64,000 nt of DNA from Diprion similis (Eukaryota > Arthropoda > Insecta > Hymenoptera > Diprionidae). Both the position numbers and the translations under genes were made by a program. The stretch is from contig NC_060106.1 of NCBI RefSeq assembly GCF_021155765.1, positions 751,501 through 815,500 on the forward strand, read 5' to 3'. The notes under the pieces were generated by a model that was not told the DNA's origin, did no database searches, and saw only the letters and a program-made list of their open reading frames with translations. The number at the start of each line of letters is the position of its first letter. Position 1 is the first letter of the stretch. Positions 53,001-63,434 of the stretch are shown here, one piece after another.

Positions 53001-53931
53001 TCGAGCCGTGTCCACGGATCGGGAGTTTATCGTTGCTCGCAACTCGAACACACTTTCCCGACGAAATCTCACTCAATTCGCTGAACCATTCTCTTCGACT
53101 TGTCATATTTTGCGATGCACCCGAGTCAACGATCCATACATCTTTGGCCGCAACATTTTGGATCTCACTCATTGATGCCACGAACGCAACGGGATTTTTC
53201 TTTTCGGTGCTGCCCTTTTTTTGCTTCTGCGGACATTCACGGTACCAATGGCCTGTCTCGCCACAGCTGTGACACTCCGTAACCTTCTTTTTCTCGGAGA
53301 TTGAGGCTCGATTTCCTATATTTCTCCGAGCGACGAACGCCGCGCCGTCCGCGACACTGCTTTTATTCAGCTGGTCTTCCTCTTGTCTCAGACGTGACAG
53401 CAAGTTATTTAGATCGCGGCCTTCTTTTATGTTAAACCACACTGTTTTGAAGTTTTGAAAACGCGGGTGTAAACTGCTGATGATCCTGGACATCTTTATA
53501 TTGTCCGACAACGTTTCTCCCTGATCTTCAATCTCCGCCGCTATCTTCATCACCTTGGATACATAGGCCGTTACGGACTCATCTTCGGCCATTTTCAGAC
53601 CAAAATATTCCTCGTATAGGGTCATAATACTGACTTCACTTCTTTTTGCATAAATCGCACTGAGCTTATCGTAGATTTCCTTTGCCGTCGAACACGTCAA
53701 AATGTGTTGCGCCTCGTCACTTTCCAGGGACGCGATCAAAATTGCCATCGCTTTCCCATCGTTGGTGCTGAAAGTTTCTTTCTGAGCCGACGTCGCATCG
53801 GCTGTCACCACTTCCTTCACATATTTCGCGAGTCCTTTTCCACGAAGAACCGCGTCTATTTGGAACTTCCATAATTTATAATTACTTCCGTTCAGCTTGT
53901 GCGCAAACGGAATATTCGTTGACTCGTTCAT
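50086..53931 (-). CDS. Copia B Gag-Pol polyprotein (intact)
   Basis: 1281 residues from ATG 53929-53931. Gag starts FAHKLNGSNYKLWKFQIDAV and carries the CCHC knuckle CHSCGETGHWYREC (near 53260). Protease: VDSGASQNM (near 53115). Integrase: IRTDNGLEF (near 52340) and EQNGRVERENRT (near 52240). RT: FDVKTAFLNGDL (near 51290) and the catalytic LLLYVDDGLVL (near 51040). RNase H: YTDADFAGMETRQS (near 50545), LSTTEAEYAAG and HTKHFDVQLHF-type end. There is no stop or frameshift. The TGA stop (50088-50086) lies inside the 3' LTR. The family is distinct from copia A. The reading frame is intact, but the leader now carries 5.6 kb of mariner, which may block normal RNA. Confidence 0.95.
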   Translation of the reverse strand: MNESTNIPFAHKLNGSNYKLWKFQIDAVLRGKGLAKYVKEVVTADATSAQKETFSTNDGKAMAILIASLESDEAQHILTCSTAKEIYDKLSAIYAKRSEVSIMTLYEEYFGLKMAEDESVTAYVSKVMKIAAEIEDQGETLSDNIKMSRIISSLHPRFQNFKTVWFNIKEGRDLNNLLSRLRQEEDQLNKSSVADGAAFVARRNIGNRASISEKKKVTECHSCGETGHWYRECPQKQKKGSTEKKNPVAFVASMSEIQNVAAKDVWIVDSGASQNMTSRREWFSELSEISSGKCVRVASNDKLPIRGHGSIHTSMWNGRSWEACVLENVQYVPGLGPNLFSTGTVTSRGFVMVEREHDCELRYPDGKVAVIGIKDNLNQYRLGFRFEKETVGNSATVAPLRRWHERLGHLGVNVIKDMAKNNVVDGVSLSDKNKFFCGDCAVGKMHRVSHPSAEERDCQPGERLHADVCGPMSVTSVGGYRYLLVFKHEATSFRYVYFLAHKSDVSSKIGDQLAAVEVVTGRRVKSIRTDNGLEFVNERIGKMLREKGVSHERTSPYTPEQNGRVERENRTIQESARTMLLASGLQTSLWPEAVRTAVYILNRTPNSRDTSKTPFEQWFGAKPNLSHLKVFGTKAYVHVPKETGRKKWDPRAKEVYLVGYESTTKNYRLYDPIKKRVIVSCDVRFDEDVTTRLSEEAELKEVDVSDAESEEEVHQRSERTVENKNNGESTTSEEFNEAVEDESRYNLRPYVYEPDRYEATGNSAIIEEVSTYEEAVSSKDAVKWKQAMNEELEALEKNETWELVPRPSGRNVVTCKWVYKVKPIPGTTEVKAKARLVARGFTQREGVDYTEVFSPVVRYDSVRIMLCLAARKDLEIAQFDVKTAFLNGDLKEEIFMEPPKGLNVANEKLVCRLKKALYGLKQASRAWNETFTRCLKKFNLEPSTADPCVFCGLIGGNKLYLLLYVDDGLVLSKSSEAIDQLLSYMKRSFEMTTGDCQYYVGMEIKRDRVKKSISIGQRAYVEKLVLKFNLGDAVPMSTPADASVKLVKNQSEKSVSFPYREAVGSLLYAALVSRPDIAFSVGAASRFLENPGVEQVTAVKRILRYLKATPELGIVYESATPLTGYTDADFAGMETRQSTTGFVFIMGGGPVTWRSQRQKKVTLSTTEAEYAAGCEGAREACWIRQLLKDVNEESHDPTPLYIDNQSTLRMIKNPEVHARTKHFDVQLHFIREASESGIVAVKYVPSDEQLADVLTKPLTRDKFIKNIESLNVTNVYGEWEC

Positions 53932-53995
53932 TTTTGAACTCGCGATGTTATACCGGGACCATCTCTAGAAACTAAACAGCAACTGCGCATGCGCG

Positions 53996-56900
53996 AGTTT
54001 AAATCCGCCGTCCGTGCAGTCTGGCCACCCCGAATTTCAGCTGTCAACCTTTGTTTTTGTCGGCCATGTAGTTCATACGCTATTTTGAGGTTAGAGTGTC
54101 AAATAATCGAGGTAGTGACTCGCAAAGGCTTGGGAAGTATTTGTCATTGCGCCAGAAAGTTGATTCTTGAAAGAACGGTCGGAATTTAATGCTAATGCTC
54201 TTTTACAATTCGTCTTAATCGAGTGAAACAAGAAATCTGTTTAAATGTTTGGTGCTTGGAAGAAACAAAGCAGGTAAGTAGGGACAATTTATTCAATCAT
54301 TTTCATTACTTCATACATTAAGAATAAAAATGACATTTTTTTCTATCAACAGACAATGCAGTAAGAATAATTGCATCTCTGCTATTCGCTGATATCTGCT
54401 CCCCCTATTCAATTCATGACACATGCAAACATTATCACTTCTTTTGTTGGTTGTTGGAAGAAGTTGTGGGTCTTACAGTTTCTTTTAATTTCATATCGCG
54501 TGCAACATATCTTTTAATCAACTTTGTCACTCTCTGGTAATTTCAGAAGGTAACATTAGATTTGATGATTCTTGATTGTTCAAGAAATTGGAATATCTTA
54601 CCGTTAATAACACAACTGTGAATCTCTTTTTCTAGAATTTAGTTCAACAAAATTGTTGTTACGACTACAGAAAATTACCCAATAATTATTCGAGTTCATT
54701 TTGTGAATTTTCAGCAATGTTCGATTAAATAAATGAAAGGAACCTAATACTAAAATCAAAATATTTCATTTACTGGAATAATTTCTGAATTTCATGTTGG
54801 TGCAGTTCGAAACAAAGAAAATCTATTCCGAAGAGTAAAACTGAGGAACATTCTGTGACCCAATTTGAAAATAGACATTTTCAAAATGTACCTCAGTATC
54901 ACAATTACCTTTCAGGATAACCATGTTTTAAAGAAATGTTCAGATCAATAATATGAAGATATTAACTTATCAAATTCAAGATTCTAGCCCTTGTTCCTTT
55001 GAAACAAATGAATACCTAATTTTGAACGAAGTTCATGAAAACATTTTCTCAAATAATCTCCTACTTGCTGTTATTTAAGAACAATAGACTCAAACCTAAA
55101 TCCAATAAAGTATCTTCTTCATAGTGCTCGGAACATCATCCGGTAACATGAATATGCGGAAGGAATTCCTATGTCGCTGAAACCGTTATAAAATTCCTTG
55201 TTTTCAACTTGTGCCACTAGATAACTTTTGCGTTGCGAGTTCCATTTCCAATCTCAGGATGAGATTTTTTTGTTTCGGACAGTGTTAATATGGGATGCAG
55301 AAGTAATTGTAATAAATGTAGATTCACAAACTTTCAGTCTAAGTGAAGGACCATGGTAAGAGTGTAAAATTGAATCTGGTTTCAAGCTATCGAGAAGTTA
55401 CCGGATAACTCCCTGATAGAGATTCATAATAAAAAAGTTAGCCAGCAAGTAAATCCTACTGTAGACCAAGTGATCATTTGTAACGTGTACTAGTAAGTGA
55501 ATGCATTCTGTAGACGTTGCTGGAGTTGAACGAGACTGAAGCATGGATGATAGCTGCAACTAGCTAGTCAGATGATACCGTCAATTAATATTGGCTTCAA
55601 AGATATTTTCTACTGAAGTTATCCAACATTGTTAGATTGAGATTGGTTCAATTTACCTATCAAAACTCATTCGTAGAATCTGATTCAAGACTTGAAACAC
55701 TATTCATCTGAATTGAATACCAAGAGAGTAAGAAATAAAATATCAAAACTAAAAAGAATAAAATTTGAAAAGAAATGCGAGCTAATAATACCGCTTGGAT
55801 TACAATGGTGCACGGAATGATTCCTCGGCAAAATTAATTAGTAGCAACTGTTGAAAAACAAACTTATTACTATTGGCTCGATCAATCTAAAATGATCGAA
55901 TATTTAGAAATCATGATCTGTGGCGTGTCGTGCTCTTTAGTTTTGTCTCAACTGATGTTCAGAAGGTGGCGACGACCTGAAGAAATTCCCTTGGGTATCT
56001 GTTGCCTGATGAAACAACGGAACAATCAGGGTCGATGGTTGGAATGGTGGCACCAATCGAGAAATCAGGGTCCTTGCCATCAACGTTTGGACCATTAGGT
56101 AAGGTATGATTTTCCTCCCATTAACCACACTTGAAACTTTGAGCCTACCAAAAAAGACGAATTTTATCATTAAATACACGTGAAAATATTGTCATATGCA
56201 AAGATCACAGAATCAGAAATTTACTTACACGCTTCGATGCCTGACAACTTTAGTCCCACTTCAATGATGGATTGTTTCCTATCTGAAAATATTAGAAGGT
56301 ATCATGATCAGTTAGGAGCTTCTAATATTTTTGGACACAACTGATTTGTAAAAAATTGCATGAAAAATGAACGTTATTGTAACTCATTGCCATGTGACAT
56401 CAACTGACTCCACGTTCGAAAATTACAATCACGAGTTACCGATCGTTGGATATCGTTTCAGGTGATGCGTTTGTAAGTTCCATTTATTGACTTTGAATTG
56501 TTAATTTTTCTTATAGTCCATATTTTCCCGAAATCAACAAAATTCATCGAATCGCGAATGTCACATCATGCTCGCGAGGTTATCAAAATTTGTTTACCCG
56601 AACCGCTGAACACGCGGTAATTAAACGTCGCCGTTCTCATCGCGGAACCATTTCCATGTTTTCCCACGTAATGATAAGGAAGGATATCGATTTCTTAAAC
56701 TGAAAGTCAGAAACAGATCACCACGTGGTATTTAGCCAGACAATAGTACGTATCATAATTCTGTGCATACTGAAAAACACCCGCGAGGGCGCGAAAATCA
56801 CGCAGCTACCACAATCTGATTGGATGAGACCAACGTCGCGACCGATATCAGCCAATCAAATCATCTATCTGTAAAGTTTCCCAACTTCTCCACCCGCGAA

Positions 56901-57012
56901 TATAAACTCTCCCGCGCGCGTAAACTGGCCACTTTGCAAAAAGATTGCACGTGGTGAACCTCGTGTTTGATAAGTATCGTAATCCTTTTGTGAAGTTTTT
57001 TACAGGTTGAAA
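53996..57012. other. Mariner 5' region, largely noncoding
   Basis: About 3 kb of AT-rich sequence. No strong gene on the plus strand. On the minus strand 56179-55937 is open (ATLIVPLFHQATDTQGN-like reading) and could be a 3' exon of the minus-strand unit whose first exon is at 59411-59193; this is speculative. A TATA-like TATAAACTCTC near 56902 could start the transposase transcript. Confidence 0.4.
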
Positions 57013-58232
57013 ATGCCTAATTACAAGTTTTCTGTTCAAGAAAAAGTGGAGCTGGTGAAGCATCACCATCAAGGACTGACGTACCGGGAAAACAGAGATC
57101 ATTTCGCGGCTGCCCACCCGGATCGACCGATACCGTCCATCACGACAATCAGGAACATGGTCCTGAAGTTTGAGCAAACTGGGAGTGTCGACGAGAGGAC
57201 GAAGAAAGTGGTCCAGCCAAACCGGCAACTAAGTTGGGATACCAAGCTGGACATCTGCTTGACCATCGAAGAGGATCCCTTCAAGCCAACCAGCCATGTT
57301 GCACAGGAGCTTGAGATTTCCAAGGCGTCGGTCAGAAGAGTGCTGCGTGAAGCTAAGTACAAATCGTACAAGTTTCAAGTACATCACGAACTCTTGGTTG
57401 GTGATGGCGATAATCGTCTTCGCTTCAGCCAAGAGATGATGGAACGTCTGAATGCAGATGAGGGCTTGTTGAGTCGCATTTGTTTCTCCGATGAAAGTAC
57501 GGTGATACTTCTCGGAAAACCCAACAGGCAGAACACCAGAGCCTGGTGCCGAAGCAACCCTCGTCTGTTCATTCAGGCCGGCACGCAGTACCCGTTGAAG
57601 CTCAACGTCTGGCTCGGCGCCATTGGTAATCGGCTGATCGGGCCATTTTTCATCGATGGGAACCTCAACGGTGAAAAGTATCTTCGGTTACTTAGGGACC
57701 ACATCGTACCAGCTCTTAGGCTGATTGAAGAAATCGTGAGTGTACCTTATCGTGTGAGGGGGGCCTTTTTATTAGCAGACTCCCTGTGATTTTGAAATAA
57801 ATACTTGTTATGCTTACTAAAAGTAACGTGTCTTTTTCTGTATTTTAGGGCGAACCTGTTTGGTTTCAGCAGGATGGAGCCCCGGCTCACTTTACACGAG
57901 CCGTCCGGGATTACCTCGACCAAGAGTTCCCTGGACGTTGGATCGGTAGAGGAAGCCCGGAGGTGGAATGGCCAGCTCGTTCCCCTGATCTCGCCCCTCT
58001 GGACTATGGCTTGTGGGGCCATTTGAAAAATGTTCTCTATGCACAAGGTAGAATTGAAGGCCTTGCAGCACTGCAAGCCAGAATTTTGGACATTCTGCAG
58101 AACCTGTCGCCAGATGTTATATCGAACACAACAAATGCATTTTACGATCGGCTCGGTTACTGCGCTGCAGCTGCTGGAGGGCATTTTGAGCATTTATTGA
58201 AAGGGAACCAGTGGCCAGATGATCATGGGTGA
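57013..58232 (+). CDS. Mariner-like transposase (DD37D), two exons, intact
   Basis: Exon 1 is 57013-57735, the intron 57736-57848 (GTGAGT...TTTTAG, phase 0), and exon 2 57849-58232. The protein is about 368 residues. The N-terminal helix-turn-helix region reads FSVQEKVELVKHHHQGLTYR and SHVAQELEISKASVRRVL. Catalytic residues are Asp160 (ICFSDEST), Asp250 (WFQQDGAPAHF) and Asp288 (WPARSPDLAPLDYGLWGHLK), with 37 residues between the last two, as in the DD37D (maT) group. Splicing is supported because the DDE core joins exactly across it. The element should be able to move itself. Confidence 0.9.
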
Positions 58233-58239
58233 TCAGTAG

Positions 58240-59130
58240 GGAAGTTGAGATTGGTCTCCTTGAGTTGTAGGACGATTGTCCGGTAAGTTATCGTTTTGTT
58301 TACTTTTTCCTTCAATAATACGAGTTAGACTGTAAAATTGACTGCTGTTCTTTTTCTGTTTTTGGATGTCTGGTCAACCCTTCTTTGTTAACTGAACATC
58401 GACTGTGGTACATTGGAGTTGCGTAAACTTTGTCAACTATTCAACGGAGTCAGCGAGGATTTTTTTAGGGTATTGCATCAGGTACGTCTACTGTGACTTG
58501 CTACTTTTTGTACTCCTAAGCTTTGTGTTCAAGATTCCCAATTTTTTTTTATTTCTCGTTACTGATTTTATTTATTTATTTCATGTTTATCGGTACGGAT
58601 TACTGGCTTCGGGACCACTGCACTGTAACAAATCTACTCCGGAGGCACCTTCTACTGAGATTCAACGATCCATTTATTTTTATCACGGAAGTGAAGATTG
58701 GTCTCCTTGAGCTATGGGATGATTGTCCTGTACGTTATTGCGTTGTTTCCTAATTTTTCTTTAGTAACATGAGTTACACTGTGAAATTAACTGTTGTCCT
58801 TTTTATCTTTTCGTACTTGGATGTCTGGTGAACTCTTCTTTGTTAACGGAACATCGACTGTTGTACAATGGACTTGCATAAACTTTGTCAACTATTCAAC
58901 GGAGTCTTTGAGGGTTTTTGAGGGTATTAGGACATTTGTCAAGTACGTTTGCTGTGATCGCTAACTTTTTGTGCTCCTAAACTTTGTGTTTACAATCAAT
59001 AATTAATTTTTATTCCTTGTTACTGATTTAATTACTCATTTCATGTTCATCGGCACTGATAACTGGTTTCTGGAGTACTGCACTGTAAGAAATCTACTCC
59101 GGAGCTACCTTCTACTGGGTTTCAACAATG
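58240..59130 (+). repeat. Two-copy ~445-bp tandem duplication in the mariner 3' region
   Basis: Units 58240-58680 and 58688-59130 both run from GATTGGTCTCCTTGAG through GGATGTCTGGT, AACATCGACTG, TTTGTCAACTATTCAACGGA, CTGCACTGTAA to AATCTACTCCGGAG and ACCTTCTACTG. They are clearly diverged, so the duplication is older than the insertion in copia B. Confidence 0.8.
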
Positions 59131-59192
59131 TACTTATTATTAATTTTATGTGAATAAAGAATCTTTTTGAGATAAACAATATTTTCACTTAC

Positions 59193-59411
59193 CTGCCTCA
59201 GTTTGTCTAGACTCCCACTCGTTGATGACGTTTCACATTTTATTTCAGATTTCTTCAATAAATAACTAACCCAATTTCTGCAGCTTTTGATATTTGTTTC
59301 TCCATTCGAGCCTTTATTATGTCGATTGAATATCTTCGAATATCGACGACGGTATTGTTGAATGACACTATTCTTAGACAATTCTCGCGAAATAGGAATA
59401 AATATTAACAT
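59193..59411 (-). other. Possible first exon of a minus-strand gene within the mariner
   Basis: From ATG 59409-59411 it is open for about 73 codons: FIPISRELSKNSVIQQYRRR, NWVSYLLKKSEIKCETSS, LDKLRQ. It then meets a strong donor CAG|GTAAGT at 59193/59192. It starts about 175 bases inside the right terminal repeat. Basic, no known domain. Downstream exons are not established. Confidence 0.35.
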
Positions 59412-59964
59412 AACCTCAATCCGCTACTTTAGGCGCGAGAGATTCACAGCCTTGTCATATTTTTTGTATGTTGGTCCCCTTGGTTTGCTGACGAAAATTA
59501 CGCCGCGGGGCAATTTCGCTGACCAATGAGATTGAATTATTTGGCGCATGCGCAGTTGCTGTTTAGTTTCTAGAGATGGTCTCGGTATACGGGGCACGCG
59601 TGTTCTCTCTATCGTCTTCGCGCGCGGGACGACAATGTACTCGGGCTATACGGCGTTAGCGTTGTATACGCACGCACACACACTATTGTCAGATCTCTAT
59701 TCGCAACAGCAGCGAAGCTTCTTAACGAGACGCACACTCACTGTGGCACATACACACTGCTGTCTACTTTATATGCTACGCTCGGCGGCGTTCTTGTACA
59801 GCGACAAGGCTCAAAAAAAACGAACACACTCGACGCTCTGTTCTCATCGACACGCGCACATACAAAACCACAATGCCGGCTATACCACGCCCGACTTATT
59901 TCTTTGGCTGGATAGTTTATCGCAAAGTCTTATTTCCTTTTCTTTCACACACTCACAAGCGCAC

Positions 59965-59978
59965 CTGGGCCCATAACC
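59965..59978 (-). promoter_or_regulatory. Copia B primer-binding site
   Basis: The sense strand reads GGTTATGGGCCCAG directly after the 5' LTR. It is identical to the copia A site and complementary to the initiator tRNA-Met anticodon arm. Confidence 0.85.
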
Positions 59979-60223
59979 TGTTGGATAAGGTGTAAAAAAA
60001 AAACACAAGAAACGAAGTGAACGAAAAAGAAATATGTATTTTATAAGAGAAAAAAGGTTTTGCGCGTGTTCGATCAAACTTGTCGCAAGAGACTGAGATA
60101 GAGCGAGCAGCGCAGTGCTCGTATCAACTGAGAGAGAAAAGTAACTATACAGCAAGAAAGTGACTAGAGAACAGTCTCTGCGCATGAGCATACAATCGCC
60201 ATTATACGGCGCCTTTTTCAACA
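59979..60223 (-). repeat. Copia B 5' LTR
   Basis: Same 245 bases as the 3' LTR, including a ten-A run. The leader downstream (59964-59588) holds no supported gene and is CA-rich. Confidence 0.93.
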
Positions 60224-61532
60224 TTTTATGTTCATCAATACACTCAATGTATCACCACCGGAGACATTACTACCGTTTGGTGGTTTGATCAATGAATATG
60301 TTGATATTAACCTATACATCTGGATGAACAATGTAGAATCCGGATGGTCGTTTGAACCACAACAACTGCGCATCATGCCGAAAAATCTCTGAAATTACAA
60401 TTCAAAAACTGTAGTTACAATAATCACTGAAAAATTAGAAAACCTCTTTCAATCTTTGCATAGAACTAATTAAATAATTTTCTCGAGCACCGATGGAAAT
60501 TCATCAATCAAATACCTCTAAAGCATCTTGATTAAGCCTCGCAGTCATCATATACTTGAAACCACACACTTTTGTTAAATACTGACAGACTTCAAGAGTA
60601 GCTTGCAGTGAAATTTTCAGTCCATAGCAAGTTGAATTGCTCAAGAACGTGTAGCTATTCATTACGGCATGCTTTTCCCACAGCCGAAGGTAAGTAAAAA
60701 AATCTTTTACCACCTATAATATTCAAAGTTTGATATCATTTTATATTAAACTACAAACAGGAATAATAAAATTCTTTAATGTTCGACATTCCAAGCCTGG
60801 TTCTCAACCTTCATAGCACCATTGGGGGTGCGAGAATTCATTGCGTTGATCAATTTTTTTATTCGCTGACAGAAAGTCTGAGATGCCCTCGAGTCATAAA
60901 GATCACAATGAGTGTTCTCATCATACAATGCCATTGGATCTGCTACACTAAAAAACTGTAACGGCAAATACACATTTCTTCACAGTTTTCAAGTTTTATT
61001 TTTGTCTTACTACTGATGAATAGAGGTAATTTCAATATAATTTTATTACACGTTTACTATTAATATAGAGCTGATTGAACTTACTTGAAAGGCTAAGGCG
61101 ACATTCATTTTTTGATAGTATTTTGGTCTGATGTGTTCCTCAGTGAGTTTGTATTCTACTTTCAAGTTAAACCCTTTTGGATTTCGAATTTTTACCAGAG
61201 CATCCCAGTGTTTTAACTTGATGATGCCATCTGGTGTCTACAAAGATAGCAGAAAAATATCGGTTGGCAAACGACCAAAAGTTTAACATATTAACTATGC
61301 ACCTCCCCAGCAATAAAAATTTTCTAATGCAGTGAAAGCATTGAATTATTTTAACAAAGTTTCTTGTAAGTACATTCAATAAATATTTATTATCCTGCTC
61401 ACAGACTACTTTAAACCGATTGACCCACTATTCTCACAATCATGTTTCGAAAATATCAAAATTTATTCTTGTATAGGTACACAGTTACCCAAGTTTCTTC
61501 ACATTTCGTCAGAGCATTTCGGGTATTCTTAA

Positions 61533-62123
61533 GGCGCCGCTGAACTGATTTAAAAATATCAAATCGTGACGTCATAAGTACGTGCAGCGCCTCTGAATAT
61601 TAAACGGTGAAATAACACCACTGATTTCATTGGCTTGTTCTGTTAGATCCAACCAATGATATCCGTTACAGATCGAGACATACTTCTTGTGGGCCATGAA
61701 CGGGCTGCTGTCACATGAAAAATGCCTATACGAATCGAGCCATGTTTACACAAAAATAACTGATAGTATAAGTTTTCCCGGATAACGTGTTTGCCTCTGT
61801 ACGTGTGAATTTCCCTGGCGAGGGTGAAAGAAATTGTGGAACAGTGCAATCAGTGAATATTCAACATGCGGTAGCTCCGATCGGCCTTGTTTGTTGTCGC
61901 GTGATTTTATTCACTTTATCATTCTTTATTATAAACATTATCAGCGATTTGCCTGAGCAGTGACTGAAATTCACACGTACACTATTATTCAAGCTACGAT
62001 TTAAAATATTTCCGAGTAAGATTCATACTCTCGTTATCGCAGGATTCGTATAGGCTTTTTCACCCAATTTCCCAGCTTCTGACGTCACGAAATATATATA
62101 TGACATGCCAGGTCAGCGGCGCC
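61533..62123. mobile_element. 591-bp MITE in the P-like gene, TTAA duplication
   Basis: Ends GGCGCCGCTGAAC and, inverted, GGCGCCGCTGACC, with TTAA on both sides (61529-61532, 62124-62127). It splits the codon run FPHLIK on one side from NTRNALTKCEETW on the other, confirming insertion into a coding exon. No coding capacity. The terminal sequence differs from the two CCCTTAG MITEs. Confidence 0.87.
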
Positions 62124-63434
62124 TTAATGAGATGTGGAAAGTCCGACAAAAACCAGAGTTGCCGCCTCGGATCAACAGGGTGTATGCAACCGACATTCTC
62201 TTCATTTAGGTATGCTGAACCTCTCCCACATCGCTCTGTTCCAAGATACGCCATCAAATGTGACTGCATCGATGTATAAACCGCTGTTTTCAGTGAGAAT
62301 GACACATTCTAAGATAATTTGATGTAAAATGGTTTCAGAGGCACAGCCTTTGCTGAAGAAACAACCTAATGCCTGCACCCACTTTCCTTGAAAGGGCTGA
62401 AACATTAGTACAAGGGCATGGTCTCCTCTTTTGCCAACTTGGTGAAGTGGGGTGTATTTGCCTAAATTAGTGAATCCTTGAACTTCAAGTCTACGGCTAT
62501 TAAATGAAACAGCTTTTGACAATTTCATTTCGTCTACCAATAATACACCTGTAAACCAAGCATTATTATATAGAGTCAAGTGAATTACTTGTGGAGATGC
62601 GAGATGAATAGTTAACCAGGCTCATATAAGGATATAATAGCAAAATGATTATAAAATAGATCCTGCTTATAAATAAAAAATTTTTGGAATACCATGGTTG
62701 TCTTTTGAATCCATGTGTGCTATTTTCTTTTTCAATATACGAAACGTGCTTTCTTGAAATCCGTAGGTGCTCCCAATTTTGCGGATATATCTATTGAGTG
62801 TATCAGTAGTCGGTAGAACGAGGATTTTATGACGTCGGAGATGCTCGTACGTTTTCCGGCTTTTAATTCTCAAGAGCAGACATTCGAATACCCATTTGTT
62901 TGTGTATCTCATGCCTTTCAGATTCTTGAGTTTTGCTGCAGCAAAACATGCTTCAACAGCACTTTTGTGAGTATCTAGCAATTTAGATATCGCCTCCAAG
63001 ACTGCATCTTTTTTTGTATGGCCACACTGTCTCCGTATAATTTCTACTTTTTCTTGCAACTTTGTAATCTGTAACACCAGGAAATGAGAATCAAGATTAA
63101 TATAGACATATTTTTGGTTAGAGGTATGAAATTTTGACAGTTACCTTGCGCTTCATTCTTAAATTCATTTTTTGGGTATTCTTCAAGCTGTTTCGTAATT
63201 TCAATTTCCTTCTTCGTAAAATCTCTGTGCTTGTTGGTTTTTTTCGTTTTTTCGTCAGATAGTTAAGCCATTTTGTACACGCTACACAGTGCTTCGTTTA
63301 TGGCCCACGTTTACCTTTACTCCTTGGCATGACATATCCTGCACATCGTGATTTATTGAAATAATTAGTATTCAAATAAGTGAAGCCTTTTAAGGATCAT
63401 TTTCATTTCAAAAAATTTTTGCATTTACCTCATT

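Larger units (their letters stand above)
53951..59587 (+). mobile_element. 5.6-kb Tc1/mariner-superfamily element
   Basis: Terminal inverted repeats of about 45 bp begin TACCGRGACCATCTCTAGAA and continue to CTGCGCATGCGC. TA is duplicated on both sides (53949-53950, 59588-59589). It holds one intact two-exon transposase. It is three to four times longer than usual mariners, with about 3 kb of 5' and 1.3 kb of 3' sequence around the transposase. It inserted about 18 bases upstream of the copia B start codon. Confidence 0.9.
49847..60223 (-). mobile_element. Copia B: complete copia element carrying a nested mariner
   Basis: 245-bp LTRs at 49847-50091 and 59979-60223 read as identical. The TSD is TTTTA (49842-49846, 60224-60228). 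The primer site, leader and one gag-pol frame are on the minus strand. The leader is interrupted by a 5637-bp mariner (53951-59587). Without it the element would be about 4.7 kb. It sits in the last exon of the P-like gene. Confidence 0.95.
49138..63338 (-). pseudogene. P-like (THAP9-like) transposase gene, multi-exon and disrupted
   Basis: Minus-strand exons with GT/AG borders: 63338-63145 (basic, coiled coil), 63068-62693 (TNKWVFECLLLRIKSRKTY), 62548-61489 (catalytic VLLVDEMKL, YIDAVTFDGVSWNRAMW, WFLSDFPHLIK), 61237-61085, 60947-60809, 60713-60516 (GLKISLQATLEVCQYL, LNQDALE), then 60389-49138 (RFFGMMRSCCGSNDHP, YISGYIARKC, HKLIEIKSKGYLLHPL). The motif order is that of P-element transposase: coiled coil, RNase-H-like core, GTP-binding insertion, C-terminus. 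Breaks: a MITE in exon 3, copia B in the last exon, frameshifts near 62205 and 49620, TAG 49713-49715, and a stop near 63290. No THAP finger is seen. Whether it was a transposon or a domesticated gene is open. Confidence 0.8.

Noticed and set aside
56848..57228. Minus-strand 126-codon frame over the mariner transposase start
   Set aside because: It is the complement of exon 1 of the transposase.
59548..59976. 142-codon frame at the copia B leader
   Set aside because: It runs from the mariner terminal repeat into the leader and is CA-rich. It is a chance frame.
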